Shown: positions 35,990-47,364 of the stretch, piece after piece | Numbering within the stretch: the stretch's first letter is position 1 | Layout of the letters: each line of letters begins with the position of its first letter | Assembly: GCA_022496805.1 (NCBI GenBank) | Contig: CM040089.1 | Location: 39,974,372 to 40,038,371, forward strand | Direction: 5' to 3' | Length of the DNA: 64,000 bases | DNA from: Pohlia nutans | Taxonomy: Eukaryota; Streptophyta; Bryopsida; Bryales; Mniaceae | Notes under the pieces: generated by a model | Told to the model about the DNA's origin: nothing | Database searches by the model: none | What the model saw: the letters and a program-made list of their open reading frames with translations, nothing else | Translations under genes and position numbers: made by a program

Positions 35990-36119
35990 TCTATAATACA
36001 ATACAGCTCGGTTTGTCTCACTCGACCGTTCCGCGCTGGAATCCGTCGAGTAGACAACCCAAGCTCAAAAACAAGTGGCTGTCCTTCTGCAATGTGCTCA
36101 ACGGCACGGGTGCCACTAG
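35990..36119 (+). mobile_element. Miniature Helitron, 130 bp
   Basis: Starts TCTATAATACAATACAG directly after A, and ends with a hairpin GGCAC-GG-GTGCC one base before CTAG, followed by T. These are the 5' TC, 3' hairpin plus CTRR and A/T insertion site of Helitrons. The GC-rich core stands out in AT-rich DNA and may be a captured fragment. Very short for a complete Helitron. Confidence 0.75.
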
Positions 36120-37750
36120 TTAATAACTATGTTAATCTAATGAAGAGACTGTTCGAGATTACTACAAATTTTCCTTTTCAGTGATTGAGTATATTGTCTC
36201 ATGTTGAAACAATTCATAAATGGTTTAATGTTGTTTCAACATTAAAATAACATGATTGTGAAGATATATCAACTATTGTAGCACTCAAGCAAAACTGCAT
36301 GATATATCAATTGTTACCAACTATGAGGTTCATGGTTCATAACATTTCAATAGCCATTGTTGGGACTATCTTTTGGCTCTATCCACTATGAAGAAGCTTT
36401 ATCCAAGTTACAGATGAATGAGAAACTGTGGTAAACATGAGAGGGTTATCAATTGGCTACTAAAAATGGCAAGGTATCAGGCCATAGATAAATAAAGTTG
36501 GCACAACCAACCATGTGTAGTTAGTTGTGGCTCGTAGCTATTGAGAATGGCAAAAATATTGGGCTAGGGCAAAATTACATACATACTAGTCCCTTCTCCT
36601 TTTTTTTGGTTTTCTCATTTTGGGGGGCCTAGGTGGTTTTTTTGGAAATCTAAATTCTATAATTGGAGTGTACGACCCCAAATTAGCTATGGCTCATAGC
36701 TAATTTCAAACATGCACAACCTTCCATGTGATAGAAAGGTCGTTGGTTCGTCCCAAATCACCTACATTTGAAGTAATATATACTTGTTGTTGCCGGTCAA
36801 AAATAGTAGTTACAGATGGAAGATATTATTGACATTCCAAGGCGGACCCAATGTTGGCTACTAAATGTTATGTTTCATTCCTTTTGCTATCCATAACTCA
36901 GGTATGTGTAATTACTTTCCTTCACAAAAAAATCAATGAAAGATTAGTCCTATTACCATATTACCATAGCTAGGTCGCCACCCCACGAACGAATGTTTAA
37001 TATTTTTTTTTAAATAAGGTTCATTTGTGAAAAAATGAATTTCTAGATTTTCGTTTTTGAGCAAAAATGATTAAAATTGCCCAAAATGGCCCAAAATAGC
37101 TTTAAAATAGCAAAAAAAAAATTAAAATAAAATAATATATATATATTTTGCGGTCCTCATAATTTCCAATTCTTTTACGTTTTTCATTTTTTTCATTTTT
37201 TTGGCGACCCAACTATGGTACTACTGTACTCTAATATGAGCATGGCTTTAAACCTCAAGCTTATTGTGTGTTCCTCAAGCTTATTTTGTGTTACTCAATC
37301 AAATAAAAATAAAGAATTAAAAATAAAAATAAAAATAAAAAATAAAAAATATATATACAATTGTCCCTCTCTATTATGACATGTTTGGGAAGCCCTAACT
37401 TCAAGGTGGCAGACATGGATTAGTCATAGAAATGACTTGTCACATGTGGATTGCTTAAAACAATAATATCATATTATGGAGTGTCATATTATGGAGGGTA
37501 GAGTCTACCCTTGAAAGAGGGCATCAAGGGTAGCATGTACTATCTGGTCCTAGTGGCCAAGTTAGTAGTACTTTCCCTAATAGACTATTCATTTGCTTTG
37601 GTCCTTCAGGCCAAAATTCCTCTCTCTCTATATATAGAGGGTAGACTAGTGTCTAACCTTGAGAGAGGCAAATAGTCCTAACCATTGATTCTTTGTCCTC
37701 TGGGCATCGCATCAAGGATGGGTCGAACAAACACTTTATTCACGTTGGCC
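36120..37750. other. Intergenic DNA
   Basis: No gene. A short match to the end of the ACATAACATTCAG-type MITE (GGCTACTAAATGTTATGT) occurs at about 36845-36862. A block with a TATATATAGAGGGTAGACTAG motif lies near 37630. Confidence 0.4.
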
Positions 37751-38581
37751 TTAATCCCTAACCGTCTCGACATTCATATTTTGAACGTTTTTTGGGTTGC
37801 TTTCACCTTCGAAGAGCTGTAACTTTTGCATATGATGTCCGATTTCAATGAAATTTGCCACAAACATGCATCTTAATGTATAGTTTGTCTGGTAAAAGTT
37901 TCAGATCAATCCAAGATGTAATGAATTTTGGGAAATCGTTTTAGTGCACGGGTCTTAATTTTAGTTCACCAAAGTGCATTTTGATGGCTGCAACTTCGGG
38001 GGCTAGTTTCTCCTTCATTCAATTTTTGCTTTCAATAAAATAAATTGTTGGGTTAGATTCCCCCTTGAAGTCTAGTTATCATGGTAAATTTTTCATGTCA
38101 ATCCAAGTTGTTTTGAATGTTTGGGAATCATTTTAGTGCATGGGTCTATTTTGGATACTTTTTGCTTTTAGGGCTTAATGAGTCACTCTTTGGGCTACTT
38201 TTTGACATTTCAAAGCCATTTTTGAACACATCAAAGATATTTATTAAAAGAAAATTGTACCAATGTGTTTATATGATGATTTTGAACCATTTTTACTTTA
38301 AAGTTTTTTCATTTGAATAGGTTTAGAAATCAAATTCCACCTTTAATGTGTTGCTAGGAAAATTTCAGCATCCTTTTTCAACACTAAAACATTATAATCT
38401 TGCAATCTATGTGGTCAAATGACTCCAAATTTGATCCACGTCATTTATAACATATATACTACAAGGTTGTATGGTTGAGATTTATATACCTTATTTACAT
38501 TTAGACCTATAACACTTAAAAAAAAATGATGTTTTTAAGAAAAAAAGAAAAAAGAAAAAGCGAGGGACGCTTAGAGATTAA
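37751..38581 (-). mobile_element. TTAA-bounded TIR element T7 (831 bp), inverted copy of T2
   Basis: Begins TTAATCCCTAACCGTCTCG and ends CGAGGGACGCTTAGAGATTAA. Its interior matches 23774-24562 in reverse orientation throughout. It lies 465 bp upstream of the BCD1 start codon. Confidence 0.85.
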
Positions 38582-39046
38582 ACAGGACCGGAGTTATTCT
38601 TGGAGGGTAGACTGTATAGAAAGAAAGTTCGTGACTGCCCCACGCAACAAACAAAAAGTAGTTCAAAAAGTAAAAGCAACAGGAAAGGAACGTGAGAGAT
38701 TGAGATGAAAAGGAAGGAAAGAAACCCTAAGAAGCCACCGACAGCGGCAGCACCCACAGTCGAGAAGCGGGCGATTTTCCGAACAATCTTCTGCACAATT
38801 GAGAGTTCCAGACGATGATGGCATCGTAAACTAAGTAACAAAAAATTCTTTATTTTATTTCTTTGTTTGTTTCTTTTGTTAGGCCCCGAGAATAATCTCC
38901 TCTTGCTCTTCTGGAAGCGAAGGATTAGCTCTCAAGGCCGGCCGCATCATGGGAGAGCTCTCCGAATTTGGTCCCGAGAACTTTAGAGCTTTTTTTTAGG
39001 GTTTTGGAACCAACAACAAGTTTTGTGAGGAGTTTTGGAGGAACAA
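38582..39046. promoter_or_regulatory. Upstream region of BCD1
   Basis: Presumed promoter and 5' UTR. GC content rises from about 38700, and a GGCCGGCC site lies at 38937-38944. No core promoter element assigned. Confidence 0.35.
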
Positions 39047-41095
39047 ATGGGGACCACGACGATTGCGTCTGTGACGGTGCCGGAGGGCAAGCTGTGTGAG
39101 GAATGTAAGAAGACGGAGTGGAAGTACAAGTGTCCGAGGTGTGAGCTGCGATCGTGTGGCTTGGCATGCGTCAAGGCTCACAAGACGCGAACTGGCTGCT
39201 CCGGCAAGCGTGATCGCACTGCGTTCGTGCCCCTGGCGGAATTTTGTGACAATGTTCTCGTTTCGGGTAAGCACGAAATTCTTTTTCATTAATGCCTTGA
39301 ATTATTCCTTGTACAGCATTTCCCCTCCCTCAAAATAGGTCATCTGTTTTATAATCTTGCAATCTTGACTTGAATTCTTTTTTCTACCTTCAAATTTGAA
39401 CAGAGGGCGTACTGACGTCATTTGAAACCTTAAACCCTAGGCAGCGAACTTCAATTGGTTAGAAAGCGCAGCTTTTATAGCTTTCCTACAAGCTATCACT
39501 CGCATGATTTGACCCAGAAATGAGGAAGAAAACTACAAAACGAACTCCTTGTTTAGGCTGCTGCCATATTTGCCATGTACTTGTTGTGATCTCTGAGTAA
39601 GGAGGCGTATTATAACTCACGAAAAGAGAATCTGTAGAAGCTTTTCAACAAGATACGACTCAAATCATTTGGTTGAGAAACGAGCATGAAATCTCAATTT
39701 GAAATTGAGGACAAGTCATCTCTGATTACTAGGGCCTGTTATACCTGTTAAAATATGTTTTTTTTTTTTTTTTCGCAGTTGGTACAGTTTTGTAGGTTGT
39801 GGTTTTTAGGTGTGGAGGATTCATGGTGGTTCGCTTTTGCTTACAGATTACAATTTACTGGAGGAGATGTTGAGACAGACTGAATCTGCGAAGCGAGCTC
39901 GTGCTACGTTAGGTTTACCTAAGAACGAAATGCACCCGGCTATGAAGGCTCTTCAACATCAAGCCAAAATGCGGGACACTACGTTGATGTATTGGCCGCA
40001 TGGTATGAGCAAGAGGAAGATCAACTCAACCTTTTTGGACAGAAAGTAAGTACGTTAGAAATCCAGTTAATCTTTCGTGTCAAGTGGCATACTAATTGTA
40101 TTGATTGCAGTGGAGAAGGGCTCACTACGTTTATTTGTATGAAGATCTCATGCTTGCTTGTGTGTCTCATTGTTTGCAAGTGCAGGCGGAAGTGCATCTT
40201 CTGGAGGATAGAATGGATTTTTGAAGGAACAGATGTCCGAGTTGTCAGTGCAAAGTGAGAAATCCATTCCGAGACACGTGAAGCTTTTTAGTGCACTTCT
40301 CTTTTCGTTTTATTTATTGAAGTACTTACATGTTTGTCAGTACTATGGTTGTCATGTCTGACAGGGCTGATGAGAATTCTACACTGAAAAGCCTCGTTGC
40401 AAAGCTTCTGGAATCTAGGACTGACAACGTACCCATGATCACCGAGCTGCGACATTTTTGTAGGCGAGAGATTACTGAGTTGAAACTTTACTTCCAGAAG
40501 GAGCCGTGTGAGGTATCTTTCAACTTTCACCTTTGTTTCAATCATGATAATGACTCTGAACTGTGATCATTCAAATGTTGTTTTAAACCCTTTCGTGCCT
40601 GAACTGAAAATAGAAAGTCCACTTTGGAAGCCTACAGTCATTTATAATAACTTCCAAAACATATACCGTATTCACTATTTAAAACATATAGGGCATGATT
40701 TCTTTTTTCTATTGGTATATTTGCTCAGCTTCTTAAATAATTCATTCAACTTCAGAAGCAGCCACTTTTGGCCATTTAGGTTAACACTTATTCCAAGCAA
40801 GTGGTGTTCATAATCGCATGTGTTTGTTGTTGTGCAGGGCAACAGGAAGGTCTTCTACGAGTTAGACATGGAAGACACTCTCCGGTCACAGCTAGCACAC
40901 AAGACTGTATATGAGTTTCCAGTCATTCATGTAGCAATAAGCGCAGACCCCATCAAGTTTCCCATTATTATCAGCAAACCTCCATCGACGACAATTCCTG
41001 CACTCACGATACAGGATGTGAAGCATGTTGATGAAGAACCCGAGGGCAAATTTTTCCGGGAGGAGGAGATTGAAGAAGGAGAGTTCATCCCTTGA
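39047..41095 (+). CDS. BCD1: Box C/D snoRNP assembly protein BCD1 (zf-HIT)
   Basis: Five exons (39047-39266, 39847-40045, 40186-40254, 40365-40512, 40838-41095) join in phase into 297 residues. BCD1 (ZNHIT6 in animals) is a nuclear factor that stabilises box C/D snoRNAs during snoRNP assembly with R2TP/NUFIP. The N-terminal HIT zinc finger is complete: C17-x2-C20, C29-x2-C32, C37-x3-C41, H45, C51 (KLCEECKKTEWKYKCPRCEL...SCGLACVKAHK). After it come SDYNLLEEMLRQTESAKR, MSKRKINSTF, the family hallmark KCIFWRIEWIF, ADENSTLKSLVAKLLESR, and the C-terminal YEFPVIHV motif. It ends with an acidic tail (EEEIEEGEF). The ATG at 39047 is the first in frame. Joining exon 2 directly to 40186 recreates the uninterrupted family motif. 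Confidence 0.93.
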
Positions 41096-41264
41096 AGCAT
41101 GGTTAGCTTTCTATTTTCTTCTGGTCAAGGAGCTGATAAGTGGACGAGAAATCAAGAGGTTCTTCTCTGCAATTTTCTCAGAATTTAGCATGTGTACCAT
41201 ATTATCCAAGTCCTCGTTTGTTCGTGTCTGGCTTATCATAATCCCTCACAGAGCTCTCGAGTGC

Positions 41265-41445
41265 CATAACATTCAGTAGTTCTTGCAGGGGCTGCCTTGG
41301 GGTTTCATCCAGCTTCATCCGTGGAGTTCTCCCTGCCCCGGCCATGTGCTCCCATAGCTAATGATGGGGCTGGCGAGATGCTGAGGTATATTCCTCATCA
41401 TTTCATTGGGGGAGGGCAGTCCCTGAGTTTACTACTGAAGTTATG
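41265..41445. mobile_element. MITE with CATAACATTCAGTAG termini (copy Z2)
   Basis: Ends CATAACATTCAGTAG and CTACTGAAGTTATG (one-base slip). Its interior (AGCTAATGATG...TTTCATTGGGGGAGGGCAG) is shared with 48255-48377 and with 59597-59918. It lies 170 bp after the BCD1 stop codon, possibly in the 3' UTR. Confidence 0.65.
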
Positions 41446-42288
41446 TGTTTTTTTTTTTTCTCGCAGATGCAGAATCCAAGATGTAGTATTGTGGATTCTG
41501 CATTGTGCTGCCTTGAAGAGTCAGGATGTTATCATCTTAGAATTGCTGATAACATCTTTAAATCACGGTTTAGGGTGGATTTCTGTGCATTCAAATTGGG
41601 CGGCTTCTGGTTGAATTTTTTCATCATCCACGGAGCGAGCGTCAGACTGGTTTGGTGTACTCTGGATCTAGAGTTGAGCTTTTAGTGACAGGTTTTCGTT
41701 TTGTGTTTTAGAATAGTAGCCCAAAACAAACGCTTGATGAAGCTGCTGAGTGCTGATATATCTTATATCCAAGGAGTTTACGAGAGGGTGATTTTGCATT
41801 ACTCTACATCTGTGTGAGTTCCGTTGACATGTGTGTAATTTGGATGTATACCGGATGCTTATGAAGTCAAAGATTCTATATTTTCAAAGTTTAGGGCTTT
41901 CGTGGCACTCGAGTTCACTTGCAAGGTTGTTTTACTCGAGCACTACACAAAGTGTCGAAGTCATCTACTAGATCCCCCTGTCTAGAATATGTAAAAACAT
42001 TCTAGAATATTTGGAAATATTTCATCTAACATATTTGACAGTCATTTAATTAGACATTCGATGTCAGATGCCAATATGATGTCAAGTTTGAAAAAACTTG
42101 TGAGACATGACAACCCGATTCACAAGCCCAACACTGTAATATTTTGGGGTCAATATCAATTTGCAAAAGGATAGGGTTTGCAAAAGGATAGGGTTTAAAG
42201 TAAAAATTTTGCTAAAAAAATTACTTGTAACTAAATGATCAGATTTAATTGTGCTAAAGTTATTTATTCATTAAAAAATTCTAATCAT
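41446..42288. other. Intergenic DNA
   Basis: No gene recognised. A direct duplication of TTTGCAAAAGGATAGGGTTT lies at about 42160-42197. Confidence 0.4.
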
Positions 42289-43096
42289 TTAACCCTTTAC
42301 CGCCCAGGGTGGTTCTGGAGAAACCACCTTTTTCTGGGTGATGTTTCTTTAAATCTATCTCTGTTGAAATTAGGGGTACTATTAATAGTATCCAACCGTA
42401 CGAATGTAAGCATAGCTTAATGAAACAAGTCTCAGTTAAATCTTGGTAAGATCGGACCGTTGGATTGGAAGATTATAGTATATCTTTGAACCGTATAATG
42501 CACACTCAAAAATGAGATTTCGGGGGGTGTGTGACTTCAATGTTAAATAGAATTTGGGTTAAATTTTCAAAAATAAAAGTGAAGATGTTCAGCAATGACT
42601 TGTGTCAACACCTCTTCATTGCAATCTTTCATGTCAAGAATAGACTCATACATAATTATTGTGAATTTTATAAGTGAAAGTGACTTATCCATGTACGGTT
42701 TAGAACAAAATTTATACGTTCAAATAAGAAAGGAGTTAGTATAGTGATCAAGATCAGACTACATACACTAATGGAACATGAACAAGAGAACACAATCCAA
42801 AAAGAAAAACGAGATAACAAACTTCCAATCTCTAGAAATACAACATAGTACATATGCTGTATTTGTAAGTATTTTCTGTATTTTGAGGTATTTGCAGTAT
42901 TTTGGTGTTTTGTACATAGGTATTTGGATATCTAGGAAAGTCGGATTCCAAATTTTCTTTTTGCATCATCTCCAGAATCAAAAGTTACACATCTGAACTT
43001 CAGACACTGTACCGAGATGGTTCACAGATTTTCCAGAATTTCATTTTCCAGTGATCTAGTGACCACTTAGTGGTTACCTGGGCGGTAAAGGGTTAA
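42289..43096 (+). mobile_element. TTAA-bounded TIR element T8 (808 bp)
   Basis: The two ends are perfect 20-bp inverted repeats, TTAACCCTTTACCGCCCAGG and its complement. Immediately inside each lies a hairpin: GGTGGTT...AACCACC on the left, ACCACT-TAGTGGT on the right. Related copies are at 50118-50939 (same orientation) and 51171-51980 (inverted). Non-coding. Confidence 0.92.
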
Positions 43097-43113
43097 CACT
43101 TGAGCAACCAATA

Positions 43114-43722
43114 ACTACACTGAATGGCTTATTTAGTGTCCCGGGACACTTTCTAAACCCAGACACTATTTTAATTTTAGGGAGATATAGCCCCTTCTCT
43201 AAATCCCCTGGTGGTCTTGAATGCGGGGCACTATTCATCCACCCCTCCTTTTTCTGGAATTTCCATTTTGGGCACCTTCGGTGCTTTTTTTGGCAATTTT
43301 TTTGATAATTTGGGGCCGTAGGCCCCAAGTTACTCTAGGGGGACCTACTTGGGAATAAAAAACCATTGAAGGAGGGGGTTGTTTTTTAGGTGGGGCCTCA
43401 ACCGGACAAAAATAGGGGGCACTTTTGTCCCCATTCATTCAAGACCACCGGGGGTTCTAGAGAAATCCAAGATATAGTGTCTTCGTAAAAAATAAAATGA
43501 ATGTAGTGTTCCAATGACATATGACAACTTTATAATAAATATGGCATGCCACTTTATGTCACTCTCATTACTTGGAAAGAACATGGCACTCAATGAAAGT
43601 GAGAATGACAAGTGGCAAACTCCTATATAGTGTCAAGGGATACTATTTCTCTTCACCTTTGAACGAATTGTGGTGAAAGACATCAATTCTCCTCGAACAC
43701 CAAACACGCCGTTCAATGTAGT
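43114..43722 (+). mobile_element. ACTACA-type MITE X1, interrupted by another MITE
   Basis: Ends ACTACACTGAATGGC and GCCGTTCAATGTAGT. Without the nested element at 43191-43469 and its target duplication it is close to the 342-bp size of its relative at 46953-47294; the two share TTTAGTGTCC-GGGACACT, ACAACTTTATAATAAA-ATGGCATGCCA and AATTGTGGT-AAAGACATCAATTCT. Confidence 0.8.
43191..43469. mobile_element. CTCTAAA-type MITE M2 nested in X1
   Basis: Flanked by an 8-bp direct duplication AGATATAG (43183-43190 and 43470-43477). Terminal inverted repeats of about 28 bp: CTCTAAATCCCCTGGTGGTC on the left and complement-like on the right. A related element is at 63218-63491. An 8-9 bp duplication points to hAT or Mutator-like mobilisation. 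The interior contains the palindromic GGGGCCGTAGGCCCC. Confidence 0.85.
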
Positions 43723-43753
43723 TTTCAAAATCATGTATAATTATTTTTCTACT

Positions 43754-44270
43754 TTAACCTTTGACGCGCCTGGACGCTAGATGATTTCTGAGGCGTCTCT
43801 TCACCACATATAGTGATATTTTTCATTCATCTAAAATTCTCTTGGTTCATGCTAGTTGACTACCATTAGTATAGTATGGATCTTTAAAATAAGATATTGT
43901 GACTTTTTTTTTAAATAAAATAATTGGTCTATGTCAAGTTTCATTCTTGGTTCAAAAAGTGGGATCTTAAAAATGATTTTCCAAAATAAGTAGGATCAAA
44001 TAATGGAAATTATACCATCTCATACTGCATATTATTCCAAATTCATTACAAAAAACTTTAATTAAAAATTGTTAATTTTGGATTTTTAATTGAATTTCAA
44101 AAGAAAACCTTGAAAATGTAATTTAAAAGTATTAATCAAATTATGATAAATACCACCGTACAAATATAATCTACACATTGAGATTTGCAACTTTTCTTTG
44201 TATATCAACTCCATTTTTGTGATTCATCAAACATTTTATTGTCTTGATTTTTTTAGACCAATCACCGCGC
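43754..44270 (+). mobile_element. TTAA-type element T9, right end lost
   Basis: Left end TTAACCTTTGACGCGCCTGG. The interior matches 49599-50104 (CATCTAAAAT-TCT-TTGGTTC, GCTAGTTGACTACCATT, ATCAACTCCATTTTTGTGATT) in the same orientation. No matching right terminus was seen, so the boundary at 44270 marks the end of similarity. Confidence 0.65.
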
Positions 44271-44526
44271 TACATTGTCAAAGAGATTTGAACCCTACAC
44301 CTTCCAAATGCTAGAGAAGCTCCCTCACAAATTAAACTTGAGTTTCTATGAGGGAATCTCAATGTGCCTCCACACTGACCTCATGGTCGCCCATGGCTAG
44401 TTGCTTTGCTATTCGTGTCAGGTCTTGATTGTGAAATACTTTAATTTTTAGGAACGGAAAATCTAGGTAAAACACATACCAGCTAGCCTCTCTTTTACAG
44501 ATAACTCAATTATGATGGGCTTGTGT

Positions 44527-45294
44527 TTAACCCTAAATGCCCGAGGGGGTTCCCCCACATAAAACTGCCTCATTTTGGATATTTCGTTGATGATCTCTAA
44601 ATGCTTTTCAAAACCTTATTTTCACATTCCAACCATAGGATCTTGTACTCCTAGGCCTTATAAACTCATCCTTCAAAATTTCAAAACATTTGACCATACG
44701 GATGTCAAGATTATAGCAAATGAAGTTGAGATTTTGAAATTCCATGCCCTAAAAAATCCGGGCAGCCTTGCTTTGATGGGCTCTCAAACCCAAAAAAGAA
44801 GTTGAAATGATGTGCCATTCTTGACCATCCTCAAGATGAGGTAATTAACAAGATGCATGACCCAATTTGACAAGATGTTCAACTCATTAGCATTTTTTCA
44901 AAGACCTTATAATAGGTCGAGCTATGAAGGGAAGCAAGAGATTTTGGCTAAATTAGATTATCCCTTCAACTCTCCTTCAATTGAAAGAGTCCGCGACTTC
45001 TGACATGCAACCCATGTGACCTAGACAAAAGTTCCTTTGAAGTGGCCAATGAATCTCATTGTCTTAGATTTTTTGGCAAGCCACCTCGAAGTGTTGAAGC
45101 TACCTCTCAATATTGAAGTGTTTCACTTTGAAAAATTCCCCTAAGCAGAAGTTTTGATCAGATGGGAAAAATTGCAATTGCATTGGAAAGAAGACTCATT
45201 TACCTATGACATTGTAATTTTTATTTGAAAAAAAATTATTCTTTGGAACCTGGGCAACGACAAAGAGATGGTCTCTTGGGAGCTTAGGGGTTAT
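44527..45294 (+). mobile_element. TTAA-bounded TIR element T10 (768 bp)
   Basis: Starts TTAACCCTAAATGCCCGAGG with the hairpin GGGGG-TT-CCCCC just inside, and ends GCTTAGGGGTTAT. An inverted copy of nearly the same length (769 bp) lies at 48834-49602. A Helitron starts six bases beyond its right end. Non-coding. Confidence 0.82.
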
Positions 45295-45300
45295 TATAGA

Positions 45301-45778
45301 CTAGTGTGGCCCTGTACCGTTGGCCCAAATGTTCCTTGTATTTCCGTGCGTTCTTGTGCTCCCCGTGTTCTTGTGTGTTTCTGTATACTTTTGCTTTTTC
45401 ATTTGCTTTATCCATAATTTAATTCAATTTATGATGACGAAATTCGATTGAAAATGCATAACTTTCACGTGGTAGGTCCGAAAGCTACGAAAAAACTTTC
45501 CAGCATCTCTACTCGTCGAGAGCTTGCCGAAGATGCTAAGAATGACATCAAAAACCCCCATAATGCATTTTTCATAATTTAGTTCAATTTATTATGACGA
45601 AATTCAATTAAAGATCCATAACTTTCACACTGTAGGATCCAAATGCAACGAAACAAACTCCATGCACCCCTCCTCTTAAAGAGCTTTTGGACGGTACCAA
45701 GAACGCGGCCGCCAGACGCACGGTTGGAGAGATCTCAAAGTAACAAAAAAAAACATACAACCTTCCTTAATATATAGA
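45301..45778 (-). mobile_element. Non-autonomous Helitron, 478 bp
   Basis: On the minus strand it starts TCTATATATTAAGGAAGG and ends CACTAG, lying between A and T. A weak GGCC hairpin precedes the CTAG. Inside, a roughly 140-bp segment is duplicated (both copies with ATAATTTA(A/G)TTCAATTTAT, ATGACGAAATTC and CATAACTTTCAC). No coding capacity. Confidence 0.78.
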
Positions 45779-45931
45779 TTTTTGAAATGTTGGATATTGT
45801 TGAATTTGAGGTTTTACCTTTACCCAACCTTTAACCCATAGGTATTTTAAATCCAACAAATGACTATATTCAAGGATTCTTTGATCAACACCTACCCATC
45901 ACTTAACAGTTTGAACAATGAATATGGATCA

Positions 45932-46518
45932 TTAACCCCTAAACGTCCCAGGATATCCCCAGAATTGACAGTTTGAGAAAAATCATTATAAAATGCTATT
46001 TAGAAGAATATTTCGGAATTGTTATACAAATGAAAGTTGTAGATATTGAATTTTAGGTTCCATCCGTACGGTTAGATTCACCAACGCCATCACTGATATT
46101 TTATTATAAAATTTCAAAGTTATAATTAAAATTTCCTTCTAAATTTGATTACAAACAAAATATTGATATTTTTTGAGTGAAATTTGTTGGAATGGATTTG
46201 AAATGAGATACTCTTGAAATGATGATTTTTTGAAAATTTTGTGTTACTTCAATTTATGACCTCATTTTAGCAAGCTCACTTTTGAACTAAAGTCAATGCA
46301 ATTTTGGCTTGGTCAACTGCTTGACATACTTCCACATTTGTAATCTAAAAAAAATATGTACACTAGTAACACCAAATCCAACCGTTAGATAGGACAATAA
46401 CTTCATAAAGTATTTTCAAAAAATTGAATGAGTTTCATCCATGAAGTAATGTGAGTGAAGTGTGAGTTGGAATTTGTTCGTCGTCCAGAAACTGGACGCT
46501 GGGACGTTTAGGGGTTAA
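45932..46518 (+). mobile_element. TTAA-bounded TIR element T11 (587 bp)
   Basis: Ends TTAACCCCTAAACGTCCCA and its complement TGGGACGTTTAGGGGTTAA (19 bp; the left-hand A is followed by GG). Just inside the right end is the hairpin CGTCCAG-AAA-CTGGACG (46482-46498). Diverged copy at 24855-25439. Confidence 0.9.
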
Positions 46519-46527
46519 ACTTCTTGT

Positions 46528-46702
46528 TTAACCCATAAAGACCCAGAAGCCCAAATTGGGCCTCATTTTCTGCATTGTAATGTTCAATGCAATGTTCTAT
46601 ATTGATTTTGGTAATATAAAATTTGGTCCAATATGAATTACATTTTTCACAATATGATCGATTGAATTTTTCATTTTGAAACTATAAATCCTTGGTCCTT
46701 TA
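46528..46702 (+). mobile_element. Decayed short TTAA-MITE T12
   Basis: Starts TTAACCCATAAAGACCCAGA nine bases after T11 and shares the interior of T6 (GCCCAAATTGGGCCTCAT, TTTTCACAATATGATCGATT, ATCCTTGGTCCTTTA), but the right terminus stops short of GGGGTTAA and a central part is deleted. Confidence 0.75.
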
Positions 46703-46952
46703 AAATCATAGAATTTAACATATAGTAAATAAAAGTTCATAAACATACATGAGTATTTTGATTTTTCATCACTTGAAAAATTATTTAATTAGTGAAGTTT
46801 CTTATTGTACAAATGCAAAGCCAACTTGATTATGATTATAGAGATACCATATGTAGTTTCATAAAACCTTCCAAATGAATAAAAACAAAGTTTTAAGAAA
46901 ATGAAAAAAACAAATATGTTTTTGAAAGTATTAAAGGGTTAAAAGTTATATA

Positions 46953-47294
46953 ACTACAACACTAAAATTGTGATTTAGTGTCCGGGACACTATTTCTCGA
47001 CACGGACGCTATTTTACTATTTGGAGATATAGTGTCCCTAGAAAAAAGATTTTTATTGTAAATTTTAAAATGATAAAAACTTCAAGTAAACCTTTTAGAC
47101 GAATGGCAACTTTATAATAAACATGGCATGCCAACTCATGACACTCTTATCATCTAGAAGGAACAATAGAAGCGGTAACGACAAGTGCCAAACTCCTACA
47201 TATTGTAGGGTCACTATTTCTCCTCACCTTTGAACAAATTGTGGTAAAAGACATCAATTCTTGTTGGACACTAAAATCACAATTTTAGTGTAGT
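46953..47294 (+). mobile_element. ACTACA-type MITE X2 (342 bp)
   Basis: Ends ACTACAACACTAAAATTGTG and CACAATTTTAGTGTAGT. Uninterrupted relative of X1. No convincing target duplication found. Confidence 0.8.
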
Positions 47295-47364
47295 CAAGAC
47301 CTAATTAAGCACATGAAAATATATGTTTTAAAAAGCAAGAAACTATCAAAATATTCTAATTTCT

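Noticed and set aside
36720..36770. A GTTCG motif suggesting a tRNA B-box
   Set aside because: No A-box or cloverleaf could be built around it. I found no tRNA, rRNA or CRISPR array in the window.
40111..40128. An 18-nt micro-exon in BCD1 between exons 2 and 3
   Set aside because: It is phase-compatible, but joining 40045 directly to 40186 gives the continuous family motif STFLDRKRKCIFWRIEW, so the extra exon is not needed.
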